Positions 29,488 through 38,592 of a DNA stretch of 64,000 bases are shown piece after piece; positions within the stretch are counted from its first letter, which is position 1, and every line of letters begins with the position of its first letter. The notes below the pieces were generated by a model. The model made no database searches. It saw nothing but the letters and a program-made list of their open reading frames with translations, and was not told the origin of the DNA. The stretch spans positions 124,001 to 188,000 of the forward strand of contig JADJXW010000020.1 of the NCBI GenBank assembly GCA_016720075.1. Reading direction: 5' to 3'. Origin of the DNA: Pseudomonadota bacterium (GTDB taxonomy: Bacteria; Pseudomonadota; Gammaproteobacteria; Steroidobacterales; Steroidobacteraceae). The translations under genes and the position numbers were made by a program.

Positions 29488-31387
29488 AGGCAATGATGCC
29501 AGCCTTGTCGAGCTCATTGATGATCAGTTCGGCGGCCGCCTCGGGCGAGGTCTCGGTCGTGCGGATCGTGATCTCCGCGTGTTCCGGCGCCTCATAGGGC
29601 GAATCGATGCCGGTGAAATTCGGCAGGGATCCCGCGCGCGCCTTCTTGTACAGCCCCTTGGGGTCGCGCTTCTCGGCCTCGGCCAGCGGCGTGTCGATGA
29701 AGATCTCGACGAACTCGCCTTGTTCCAGCAGATCGCGCGCCATGCGCCGCTCCGAACGGAAGGGCGATATGAACGACACCAGCACGATGAGCCCCGCATC
29801 CACCATCAGCCGCGAGACTTCGGCCACGCGCCGGATGTTCTCCACGCGATCCGCGTCAGTGAACCCCAGGTCCTTGTTCAGGCCATGGCGCACGTTGTCG
29901 CCATCGAGCAGGTAGGTGTGCCGGCCCAGCGCGTGCAGCCGCTTCTCCACCAGGTTCGCGATCGTGGACTTGCCTGATCCCGACAGCCCGGTGAACCACA
30001 GCGCGCAGGCCCGCTGGCCCTTGAGCTGCGAACGGGCGGCGCGATTCACATCCAGCGCCTGCCAGTGGATGTTGTCGGCGCGGCGCAGCGCGAAGTCGAG
30101 CAGGCCAGCGCCGACGGTGTCGTTGCTGAGCTTGTCGATCAGGATGAACCCGCCGGTCTCGCGATTCTCCCGGTACGGGTCGAAGGCGATGGGACGGTCC
30201 AGCGAGACATTGCACACGCCGATTTCGTTGAGTTCGAGCTGGCGCGCGGCCAGCTGCTCCAGCGTGTTGACGTTGACCTTGTGCCGGGGAATGCCGATCG
30301 TGGCTGTCAGCGTGCGCGTGCCGATCTTCAGCAGGTACTGCCGGCCGGGCAGCATGGCATCCTCGTGCATCCAGATCACGGTGGCTTCGAACTGGTCGGC
30401 CACCGCGGCCGGATCCGTGACCGGCACGATCAGGTCGCCGCGCGAGATGTCGATCTCGCGGTCCAGCGTCAGCGTGATGCTCTGTCCGGCGACTGCCTGC
30501 GGCAGGTCGCCATCCTGCGTGACGATGCGCGCCACGCGCGCTTCCTGGCCCGAGGGCAGGGTGCGGATCCGATCCCCCACCGACACCTGTCCGCTGGCGA
30601 TCTGGCCCGCGAAGCCGCGGAAATCCTGGTTCGGGCGGTTGACCCATTGCACCGGCAGCCGGAAGGGCAGCCCGCGATATTCATCGGTGATCTGCACCGA
30701 TTCCAGGTGCTCCATCAGCGAGGGACCGGCGTGCCAGGGCATGGCCTGGCTGCGATCGGTGATGTTCTCGCCCTTGAGCGCCGACATCGGTATGCAGGTG
30801 ATGTCGGCAAGGCCGATCTGCTGCGCGAATTTCCGGTAGTCGGCCACGATGGAATCGAAGGTGGCCTGGGAATAGCCCACGGCATCCATCTTGTTCACGG
30901 CCAGCACCACATGGCGGATGCCCAGCAGCGAGACGATGTAGCTGTGGCGACGGGTCTGTGTCAGCACGCCCTTGCGGGCGTCGATGAGGATCACGGCCAG
31001 GTCCGCCGTGGAGGCGCCCGTGACCATGTTGCGCGTGTACTGCTCGTGGCCCGGCGTGTCTGCCACGATGAACTTGCGCTTCTCGGTGGAGAAGAACCGG
31101 TAGGCCACGTCGATGGTGATGCCCTGTTCACGCTCGGCGGCCAGGCCATCCACCAGCAGCGCCAGGTCCAGCTCCTCGCCCTGCGTGCCGTGCTTGCGGG
31201 AATCGGCATTCAATGCCGCGAGCTGGTCCTCGTACACCAGCTTCGATTCGTACAGCAGGCGCCCGATCAGCGTGCTCTTGCCATCATCCACGCTGCCGCA
31301 GGTGATGAACCGCAGCAGGTCCTTGTGCTCGTGCGTCTTGAGGTAGGTCAGGATGTCCTGGCCCGAGAGGTCGATAGCGTGTGCCAT
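29456..31387 (-). CDS. cysNC: Bifunctional sulfate adenylyltransferase subunit 1 / adenylylsulfate kinase
   Basis: The 643-residue protein joins two activities. Residues 1–430 are the GTPase subunit of ATP sulfurylase (G-S-V-D-D-G-K-S-T-L-I-G-R P-loop near 32, D-T-P-G-H-E-Q-Y near 112, N-K-M-D near 166). Residues about 445–640 are APS kinase (G-L-S-G-S-G-K-S-T-I-A-N P-loop near 468, then D-G-D-N-V-R-H-G-L-N-K-D-L-G-F). It makes PAPS from sulfate together with CysD. The ATG overlaps the cysD stop by one base, and cysQ follows with overlap. Confidence 0.97.
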   Translation of the reverse strand: MAHAIDLSGQDILTYLKTHEHKDLLRFITCGSVDDGKSTLIGRLLYESKLVYEDQLAALNADSRKHGTQGEELDLALLVDGLAAEREQGITIDVAYRFFSTEKRKFIVADTPGHEQYTRNMVTGASTADLAVILIDARKGVLTQTRRHSYIVSLLGIRHVVLAVNKMDAVGYSQATFDSIVADYRKFAQQIGLADITCIPMSALKGENITDRSQAMPWHAGPSLMEHLESVQITDEYRGLPFRLPVQWVNRPNQDFRGFAGQIASGQVSVGDRIRTLPSGQEARVARIVTQDGDLPQAVAGQSITLTLDREIDISRGDLIVPVTDPAAVADQFEATVIWMHEDAMLPGRQYLLKIGTRTLTATIGIPRHKVNVNTLEQLAARQLELNEIGVCNVSLDRPIAFDPYRENRETGGFILIDKLSNDTVGAGLLDFALRRADNIHWQALDVNRAARSQLKGQRACALWFTGLSGSGKSTIANLVEKRLHALGRHTYLLDGDNVRHGLNKDLGFTDADRVENIRRVAEVSRLMVDAGLIVLVSFISPFRSERRMARDLLEQGEFVEIFIDTPLAEAEKRDPKGLYKKARAGSLPNFTGIDSPYEAPEHAEITIRTTETSPEAAAELIINELDKAGIIAYAYNNPLAGL

Positions 31388-32300
31388 CAGAAATACCCCT
31401 CCTGCTTCTTCTTCTCCATCGATGCGGCCGAGTCGTGGTCGATGACACGTCCCTGGCGCTCGGAACTGGTGGTCAGCAGCATCTCCTGGATGACTTCAGG
31501 CAGCGTATTGGCTGAGCTTTCCACGGCGCCGGTCAGCGGATAGCAGCCCAGGGTGCGGAAGCGCACGCTTTTCACCTCGGGCTTCTCTCCCGGCTTCAGC
31601 GGCATGCGTTCGTCGTCCACCATGATGAGCGCGCCGTCGCGCTCGACCACGGGCCGCGGCGCGGCGAAGTACAGCGGCACGATGGGGATCTGCTCTGGTG
31701 GATGTACTGCCAGATGTCCAGCTCGGTCCAGTTCGACAGCGGGAAGACGCGCAACGATTCGCCCTTGTGCTTGCGCGCGTTGTAGAGCTTCCACAGCTCC
31801 GGCCGCTGGCGCTTCGGGTCCCAGCGATGCTGCGCAGTGCGGAACGAGAAGATGCGCTCCTTGGCGCGGGATTTCTCCTCATCGCGGCGCGCGCCGCCGA
31901 AGGCGGCATCGAATCCGTACTGGTCCAGGGCCTGTTTCAGCCCCTGGGTCTTCATCACATCCGTATGCACGGCCGAGCCGTGCGTGAACGGACCGATGCC
32001 GCGTTCGATGCCCTCCGGATTCGTATGCACCAGCAGCTCGATGCCCAGGCGCCGCGCGGTCTCGTCGCGGAAGCTGATCATCTCGCGGAACTTCCAGGTG
32101 GTATCGACGTGCAGCAGCGGGAACGGCGGCCTGGCCGGATGGAACGCCTTCATCGCCAGGTGCAGCATCACCGAGCTGTCCTTGCCGATCGAATAGAGCA
32201 TCACCGGCTTGTCGCACTCGCCGACCACCTCGCGCATGACGTGGATGGCCTCGGCCTCGAGCCGTTGCAGGTGGGTCAGAGGGGCTGAACGGATCGTCAT
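31387..32300 (-). pseudogene. cysD: Sulfate adenylyltransferase subunit 2 CysD, with a single-base frameshift
   Basis: The first frame from the ATG at 32298–32300 gives a normal CysD N-terminus, including the PP-loop Y-S-I-G-K-D-S-S-V near residue 37, and runs to N-W-T-E-L-D-I-W-Q-Y-I-H-Q. The other frame then supplies the normal ending (E-Q-I-P-I-V-P-L-Y-F-A, T-L-G-C-Y-P-L-T-G-A-V-E-S, E-K-K-K-Q-E-G-Y-F). Adding one C to the plus-strand sequence TGCTCTGG at 31691–31698 would restore H-Q-E-Q-I-P and a protein of about 304 residues. Since both halves are fully conserved and cysNC and cysQ are intact, a sequencing error is more likely than real loss. Confidence 0.85.
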
Positions 32301-32326
32301 CTTTGCGGGTTCTGGGCGCGGCCGTG

Positions 32327-32332
32327 CTTATA
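32327..32332 (-). promoter_or_regulatory. Probable -10 of the cysD–cysNC–cysQ operon
   Basis: On the minus strand TATAAG lies 27–32 bp before the cysD ATG in otherwise GC-rich DNA. The 190-bp gap (32301–32492) also holds two inverted repeats, CATGC-7-GCATG (32362–32378) and GTGAC-GCCG-GTCAC (32397–32410), that could be operators. No certain -35 is seen, and no other gene is visible in this gap. Confidence 0.35.
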
Positions 32333-32492
32333 ACAGGGCGCGCAGTCTACCACTGCCTGTACATGCATCCAGAGCATGAGCTTAGCGGGCCGCGATGTGA
32401 CGCCGGTCACCAGCCGGGACTTGGGGTACGGGGTGGCGGCCAGGGGGCTACTAGAATGGATTTTCCCGTGATTCTCCAAGGCAGAACCGTCC

Positions 32493-32999
32493 ATCGCTGA
32501 CCGCAACCCCTCCGACCAGCGCAATGGACGCGAGCGTCGCGAACGAACATTCCACGGCCTGTGGATGGGAAATGCCCTGCGCCGCCGCCGCGGTGGTCGC
32601 CGGAAGGGCGATGCCCATCCGGCGGGCATCGACTGGCATGACGCCCACTGGCTGGGCGCTGCGGTGCTGGTGGTGTTGCTGTGCATAGCCGACGCGCTGA
32701 TGACGCTGACGCTGATGAAGCATGGCGCTCAGGAGGTCAACCCGCTGATGGCGCCCTTGGTCGTTGGCAGCGGCCACGGCTTCGCATACTGGAAACTGGG
32801 CCTGACCATTACCGGCGTCGTGGTGCTGGTGGTGCTGGCGCGCGCCCGCCTTTTCGGCATCGTGCCGGCCGGCGTGCTGCTCTACATCGTCCTGGCCATC
32901 TACGTCGTGCTGGTGGCCTACGAATGGAAACTGCTCACCGAAGGTGCGAGCCGGTTCGTTTCTTATTGGTTGGGCATTCCATTACACTATCCTGCTTAA
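32493..32999 (+). CDS. Small membrane protein, DUF5658-like
   Basis: The frame encodes a basic N-terminus (R-N-G-R-E-R-R-E-R-T-F, then R-R-R-R-G-G-R-R) followed by three hydrophobic helices, with A-D-A-L-M-T-L-T-L-M and E-V-N-P-L-M in the first, as in DUF5658 proteins. The first in-frame ATG is at 32565, but the coding pattern (E-R-R-E-R-T) extends 24 codons upstream to an ATC at 32493–32495, where an ATG would be expected. An in-frame TGA lies at 32469–32471. Either the start is a non-standard ATC, a base is wrong, or the shorter ATG version is used. The function is unknown. It ends 19 bp before sucA. Confidence 0.65.
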   Translation: MADRNPSDQRNGRERRERTFHGLWMGNALRRRRGGRRKGDAHPAGIDWHDAHWLGAAVLVVLLCIADALMTLTLMKHGAQEVNPLMAPLVVGSGHGFAYWKLGLTITGVVVLVVLARARLFGIVPAGVLLYIVLAIYVVLVAYEWKLLTEGASRFVSYWLGIPLHYPA

Positions 33000-33018
33000 G
33001 TTAATTCACCTGAAATCC

Positions 33019-35928
33019 ATGAGCCAGAACAAAGGTTTGGGCACTCCGGCACTCGCGCAACTGACGGCCAGCACCGCATTGTGGGGAGGCAACTCCACCT
33101 GGGTGGAAGACCTCTACGAGCGCTATCTCGCCGGCGAAGCGGTTCCCGACGACTGGCAGAAATACTTCTCGACCCTGGCGGTCAGCCGTGGCGATGTGCC
33201 ACACGGGCCGATCGTCCGCTCCCTTGCCGAACGGGCACAGCAGCCCCGCACCGTGGTGGCGACGCACTCCAGCGATACCGGCGGGGAAAAGCAGGCCGCG
33301 GTCTCGCGCCTCATCCAGATCTACACCAACCGCGGGCACCTCATCGCCAAGGTCGATCCGCTGGGACTCATGCAGCGCGCCACGCCGCGCGTGATGCAGC
33401 TGGATTACATGGGCCTGTCCGAGGCCGATTTCGACACCGAGTTCTACACCGGCACCCGGCTCGAAGCGCTTCCGCGCCGCGCCAAGCTGCGCGAGATCGT
33501 GGCCATGCTCGATCAGGTCTTCGCCGGGCCCATTGGCGCCGAGTTCGCGCATGTATCCGACACCGACGAGCGGCTATGGCTGCAGGACCAGTTCATGCTG
33601 GGTCGCCTGCAGCAGCAGTTCAGCAAGGAAGAGAAGCTCACCATCCTGCGACAGCTCACCGCGGCCGAGGGGCTCGAGCGCTACCTGCACACGAAGTACG
33701 TGGGCCAGAAGCGCTTCTCGCTGGAAGGCGGCGATGCGCTCATCCCGATGATGTACGACCTGGTGCAGCGCGGCGGCGAGTCGGGCCTCGAAGAGATGGT
33801 CATCGGCATGGCGCACCGCGGCCGGCTCAACGTGCTGGTGAATGTGCTCGGCAAGGCGCCTTCAGACCTGTTCTCCGAGTTCGAGGGCAAGTACGACACC
33901 GCCCACCTCAAGGGCTCGGGCGACGTCAAGTACCACAAGGGATTCTCCTCCGACCTGCGCACGCCGGGCGGCAATGTGCACGTGGCGCTGGCCTTCAATC
34001 CTTCGCATCTCGAGGTCGTGAACCCGGTGGTCGAAGGTTCCGTCCGCGCGCGCCAGGACCGCCGCGGTGAATCAGGCGACAAGCGCGTACTCCCCGTGCT
34101 CATCCATGGCGATTCGGCGTTCGCCGGCCAGGGCGTGGTCATGGAAACGCTGCAGATTTCGCAGGCCCGCGCCTTCTACACCGGCGGCACGGTGCACCTG
34201 ATCATCAACAACCAGGTGGGCTTCACCACGCACGATCCGCGCGATACGCGTTCGACGATGTATTGCAGCGATGTGGCCAAGATGCTCGAGGCGCCGATCT
34301 TCCACGTGAACGCGGATGATCCGGAGGCGGTGGTGTTCGTCACGCGCCAGGCGCTGGCCTACCGCATGAAATTCCAGAAGGACGTGGTCATCGACCTCGT
34401 CTGCTATCGCCGCCTGGGCCACAACGAGGCCGACGAACCGGCCGCCACGCAGCCGGTGATGTACAAGGTCATCCGCCAGCATCCCACTGCGCGGCAGATC
34501 TATGCCGATCGCCTGGTGGGCGAGGGCGCGCTGACCGCTGCCGAAGCCACGGGATTCATGGAACAGTATCGTGCAGGCCTCGATGCCGGCACCTCGCAGG
34601 TTCCCGCTTCGTTGGGGCTCATCGGCAACCAGTACACGGTGGACTGGAGCCGGTTCCTGCGCAACGAATCCGCCGAGCCGGCCGCCACGTCGGTCGACGC
34701 CGAGCGGCTGGCCAAGCTCGGCGCGCGCATCGTCGACGTGCCGAAGGGTTTTCCGCTGCATCCGCGCGTGGAGCAGGTCTACGCCAACCGGCGCAAGATG
34801 CTGGCCGGCGAGATGCCTCTGGACTGGGGCTGCGCCGAAACGCTGGCTTATGCCGCGCTCCTTGAAGATGGCTGCCCCATCCGCATCACTGGCCAGGACA
34901 GCGGTCGTGGCACTTTCTTCCATCGCCACGCGGTGCTGCATCACCAGGAAACCGGCGAATGCTACGTGCCACTGCAGCACGTGGCTGCCAAGCAGCCGCC
35001 GTTCACGGTCACCGACTCGGTGCTGTCCGAAGAGGCCGTGCTGGGCTTCGAGTACGGTTATTCGACGACCAACCCGACTGCGCTGGTGATCTGGGAAGGG
35101 CAGTTCGGCGACTTCGTCAACGGCGCGCAGGTCATCATCGACCAGTTCATCAGCTCCGGTGAATCCAAGTGGGGCCGCCTGTGCGGATTGGCGTTGTTCC
35201 TGCCCCACGGCTACGAAGGCCAGGGTCCCGAGCATTCCTCCGCGCGACTCGAACGCTTCCTGCAGCTGTGCGCCGAGAGCAACATGCAGGTGGTGGTGCC
35301 ATCCACGCCGGCGCAGATGTTCCACATGATCCGGCGCCAGATGCTGCGTTCGCTGCGCAAGCCGCTCATCGTCATGACGCCCAAGAGCCTGCTGCGCCAC
35401 GAGCTTTCGGTCTCGTCGCTGAAAGAGCTCACGGACGGTGGTTTCGCCACCGTGCTCGACGAGGTCGACGACATTCCCGCCGCCCAGGTGCGCCGGGTGG
35501 TGTTCTGCAGCGGCAAGGTCTACTTCGACCTGCTCAAGGCGCGCAGGGCCGCCGAGCAGAAGGATGTCGCGCTGGTGCGCATCGAGCAGCTTTATCCCTT
35601 CCCCAGCCAGGCCTATGAGGCTGCGCTGCGCCGCTATCCGCAGGCCACCGAGATCGTCTGGTGCCAGGAAGAGCCCCAGAACCAGGGCGCGTGGTACTCC
35701 ATCCGGCACCGGCTGGAACAGGGCCTGCAGAAGGACCGCCACACGCTGCTGTACGCGGGCCGCGGCCATGCCGCCGCGCCTGCCACCGGCATCGCCAAGA
35801 TCCACGAAGCCGAGCAGCGCGAACTTGTCGACACGGCGCTGCGTGCCCCGCAGCGTGAATCCGCGGTGAAACCGCAGACCGCGGCGAAGCCGCAAACCGC
35901 CGCTGCGCCGATGCGCAAGAGTTCCTGA
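33019..35928 (+). CDS. sucA: 2-oxoglutarate dehydrogenase E1 component
   Basis: The 969-residue thiamine diphosphate enzyme decarboxylates 2-oxoglutarate and transfers succinyl to the lipoyl group of E2. Visible markers are the N-terminal E2-binding segment (W-V-E-D-L-Y-E-R-Y-L), H-K-G-F-S-S-D, A-F-N-P-S-H-L-E-V-V-N-P-V and G-D-S-A-F-A-G-Q-G-V near residue 360. There is also a G-x-G-H-N-E-A-D-E-type site (R-L-G-H-N-E-A-D-E-P) and the C-terminal E-E-P-Q-N-Q-G-A-W motif. The ATG at 33019 gives the standard N-terminus. It is first of the sucA–sucB–lpdA operon. Confidence 0.97.
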   Translation: MSQNKGLGTPALAQLTASTALWGGNSTWVEDLYERYLAGEAVPDDWQKYFSTLAVSRGDVPHGPIVRSLAERAQQPRTVVATHSSDTGGEKQAAVSRLIQIYTNRGHLIAKVDPLGLMQRATPRVMQLDYMGLSEADFDTEFYTGTRLEALPRRAKLREIVAMLDQVFAGPIGAEFAHVSDTDERLWLQDQFMLGRLQQQFSKEEKLTILRQLTAAEGLERYLHTKYVGQKRFSLEGGDALIPMMYDLVQRGGESGLEEMVIGMAHRGRLNVLVNVLGKAPSDLFSEFEGKYDTAHLKGSGDVKYHKGFSSDLRTPGGNVHVALAFNPSHLEVVNPVVEGSVRARQDRRGESGDKRVLPVLIHGDSAFAGQGVVMETLQISQARAFYTGGTVHLIINNQVGFTTHDPRDTRSTMYCSDVAKMLEAPIFHVNADDPEAVVFVTRQALAYRMKFQKDVVIDLVCYRRLGHNEADEPAATQPVMYKVIRQHPTARQIYADRLVGEGALTAAEATGFMEQYRAGLDAGTSQVPASLGLIGNQYTVDWSRFLRNESAEPAATSVDAERLAKLGARIVDVPKGFPLHPRVEQVYANRRKMLAGEMPLDWGCAETLAYAALLEDGCPIRITGQDSGRGTFFHRHAVLHHQETGECYVPLQHVAAKQPPFTVTDSVLSEEAVLGFEYGYSTTNPTALVIWEGQFGDFVNGAQVIIDQFISSGESKWGRLCGLALFLPHGYEGQGPEHSSARLERFLQLCAESNMQVVVPSTPAQMFHMIRRQMLRSLRKPLIVMTPKSLLRHELSVSSLKELTDGGFATVLDEVDDIPAAQVRRVVFCSGKVYFDLLKARRAAEQKDVALVRIEQLYPFPSQAYEAALRRYPQATEIVWCQEEPQNQGAWYSIRHRLEQGLQKDRHTLLYAGRGHAAAPATGIAKIHEAEQRELVDTALRAPQRESAVKPQTAAKPQTAAAPMRKSS

Positions 35929-35948
35929 AGGTTCAACCAAGAAAGAAC

Positions 35949-37127
<1,179 letters not shown>

Positions 37128-37130
37128 TTC

Positions 37131-38573
37131 GTGACCGACCGCTATGACGTGATTGTGATCGGTGGCGGTCCGGGCGGCTATCCCGCCGCGATTCGCGCCG
37201 CGCAGAACAAGCTTTCGGTGGCCTGCATCGACGACTGGCAGAACCACGACGGCAGTCGCGCCTTCGGTGGCACCTGCCTGAACGCCGGCTGCATTCCTTC
37301 CAAGGCGCTGCTCGAATCCTCGGAACTCTTCCACCGCGCCGCGCACGAGTTCAAGGCCCATGGCATCGCCGTGGGATCACCCTCCATCGACGTGACCGCC
37401 ATGCAGAAGCGCAAGGCCGGCATCGTCAAGGGCATGACTGGCGGCATCGCCTCGCTGTTCAAGTCCGGTGGTGTCGTCGGCCTGCAGGGACGTGGCAGGC
37501 TGCTCGCCGCGGGCGGGCAGGGAGACTGCCAGGTCGAGTTCACTGGCGCCGATGGCGCGAAGCAGACGCTGTCCGCAGGCTCGGTCATCCTCGCCTCGGG
37601 CTCGGTCCCCGTGGAACTGAAATCCGTTCCGCAGGACGGCAAGCGCATCGTCGATTCCTGGGGCGCGCTCGAATTCGACGCCGTGCCGGCGCGCCTGGGC
37701 GTGATTGGCGCGGGCGTGATCGGCCTTGAACTCGGCAGCGTCTGGCAGCGCCTTGGCGCCAAGGTCACCGTGCTCGAGGCGGCCGAGGATTTCCTGGCGC
37801 TGGCCGATCGCCAGCTGGCCGCCGAGGCGCTGAAGCAGCTGCGCAAGCAGGGGCTCGACATCAAGTTGGGCGCCAAGGTCAGCGCGGCCGCCATCGACAA
37901 TGGCGAGGTCAGCGTGCGCTTTGCCGATGGGCAGGGCGAGCAGTCGGCGAAATTCGATCGCCTGGTGGTGGCCGTGGGCCGTCGTCCCTTCACGAAGGAC
38001 CTGCTGGCCGAAGGCACCGGCGTGCAGCTTGATCAGCGCGCATTCATCGTCGTGGATGATCACTGCCGCACCGGCGCGCCCAATGTCTACGCCGTGGGCG
38101 ACTGCGTGCGCGGGCCCATGCTGGCCCACAAGGCCAAGGACGAAGGCGTCATGGCGGCGGAACTCATCGCCGGACGCTACGGGCACGTGAACTACGAGGT
38201 CATCCCCTCGGTGATCTACACCGCCCCCGAGATCGCCTGGGTCGGTCGCTCCGAGGCCGAGGCCCGCGCAGCGGGCGTCAACGTGAAAGTGGGCCAGTTC
38301 CCCTTCGTGGCCAGCGGCCGGGCGCGCGCGATGGAAGCCAGCGGCGGATTCGCGAAGATCGTTGCCGACGCCGACAGCGATCGCGTGCTCGGCGTGCACA
38401 TCGTGGGCCCCATGGCGGGCGAGCTCATCGGCGAGGCCTGCCTCGCGCTGGAATACCACGCCAGCTGTGAAGACCTGCAACGCACGATGCATGCGCATCC
38501 GACGCTGTCCGAAGCGGTGCACGAGGCGGCCCTCAATGCCGACAAGCGCGCCATCGATACGCTGAACCGCTGA
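37131..38573 (+). CDS. lpdA: Dihydrolipoyl dehydrogenase (E3)
   Basis: The 480-residue flavoprotein reoxidises the lipoyl group with NAD. The FAD site G-G-G-P-G-G-Y is at 11–17, and the redox-active disulfide is C49–C54 in G-G-T-C-L-N-A-G-C-I-P-S-K. The NAD-binding fold has G-A-G-V-I-G-L-E-L-G-S near 198, and the C-terminal catalytic H-A-H-P-T-L-S-E is present. The GTG start at 37131 is 3 bp after sucB, so it is in the same operon and is probably the E3 for this complex. It is convergent with relA. Confidence 0.97.
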   Translation: MTDRYDVIVIGGGPGGYPAAIRAAQNKLSVACIDDWQNHDGSRAFGGTCLNAGCIPSKALLESSELFHRAAHEFKAHGIAVGSPSIDVTAMQKRKAGIVKGMTGGIASLFKSGGVVGLQGRGRLLAAGGQGDCQVEFTGADGAKQTLSAGSVILASGSVPVELKSVPQDGKRIVDSWGALEFDAVPARLGVIGAGVIGLELGSVWQRLGAKVTVLEAAEDFLALADRQLAAEALKQLRKQGLDIKLGAKVSAAAIDNGEVSVRFADGQGEQSAKFDRLVVAVGRRPFTKDLLAEGTGVQLDQRAFIVVDDHCRTGAPNVYAVGDCVRGPMLAHKAKDEGVMAAELIAGRYGHVNYEVIPSVIYTAPEIAWVGRSEAEARAAGVNVKVGQFPFVASGRARAMEASGGFAKIVADADSDRVLGVHIVGPMAGELIGEACLALEYHASCEDLQRTMHAHPTLSEAVHEAALNADKRAIDTLNR

Positions 38574-38592
38574 AGTCGTTGCGGCCGGCGCG

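Noticed and set aside
31691..31698. Programmed frameshift in cysD
   Set aside because: No slippery heptamer or downstream structure is evident, and CysD is not known to use frameshifting; a missing base explains it more simply.
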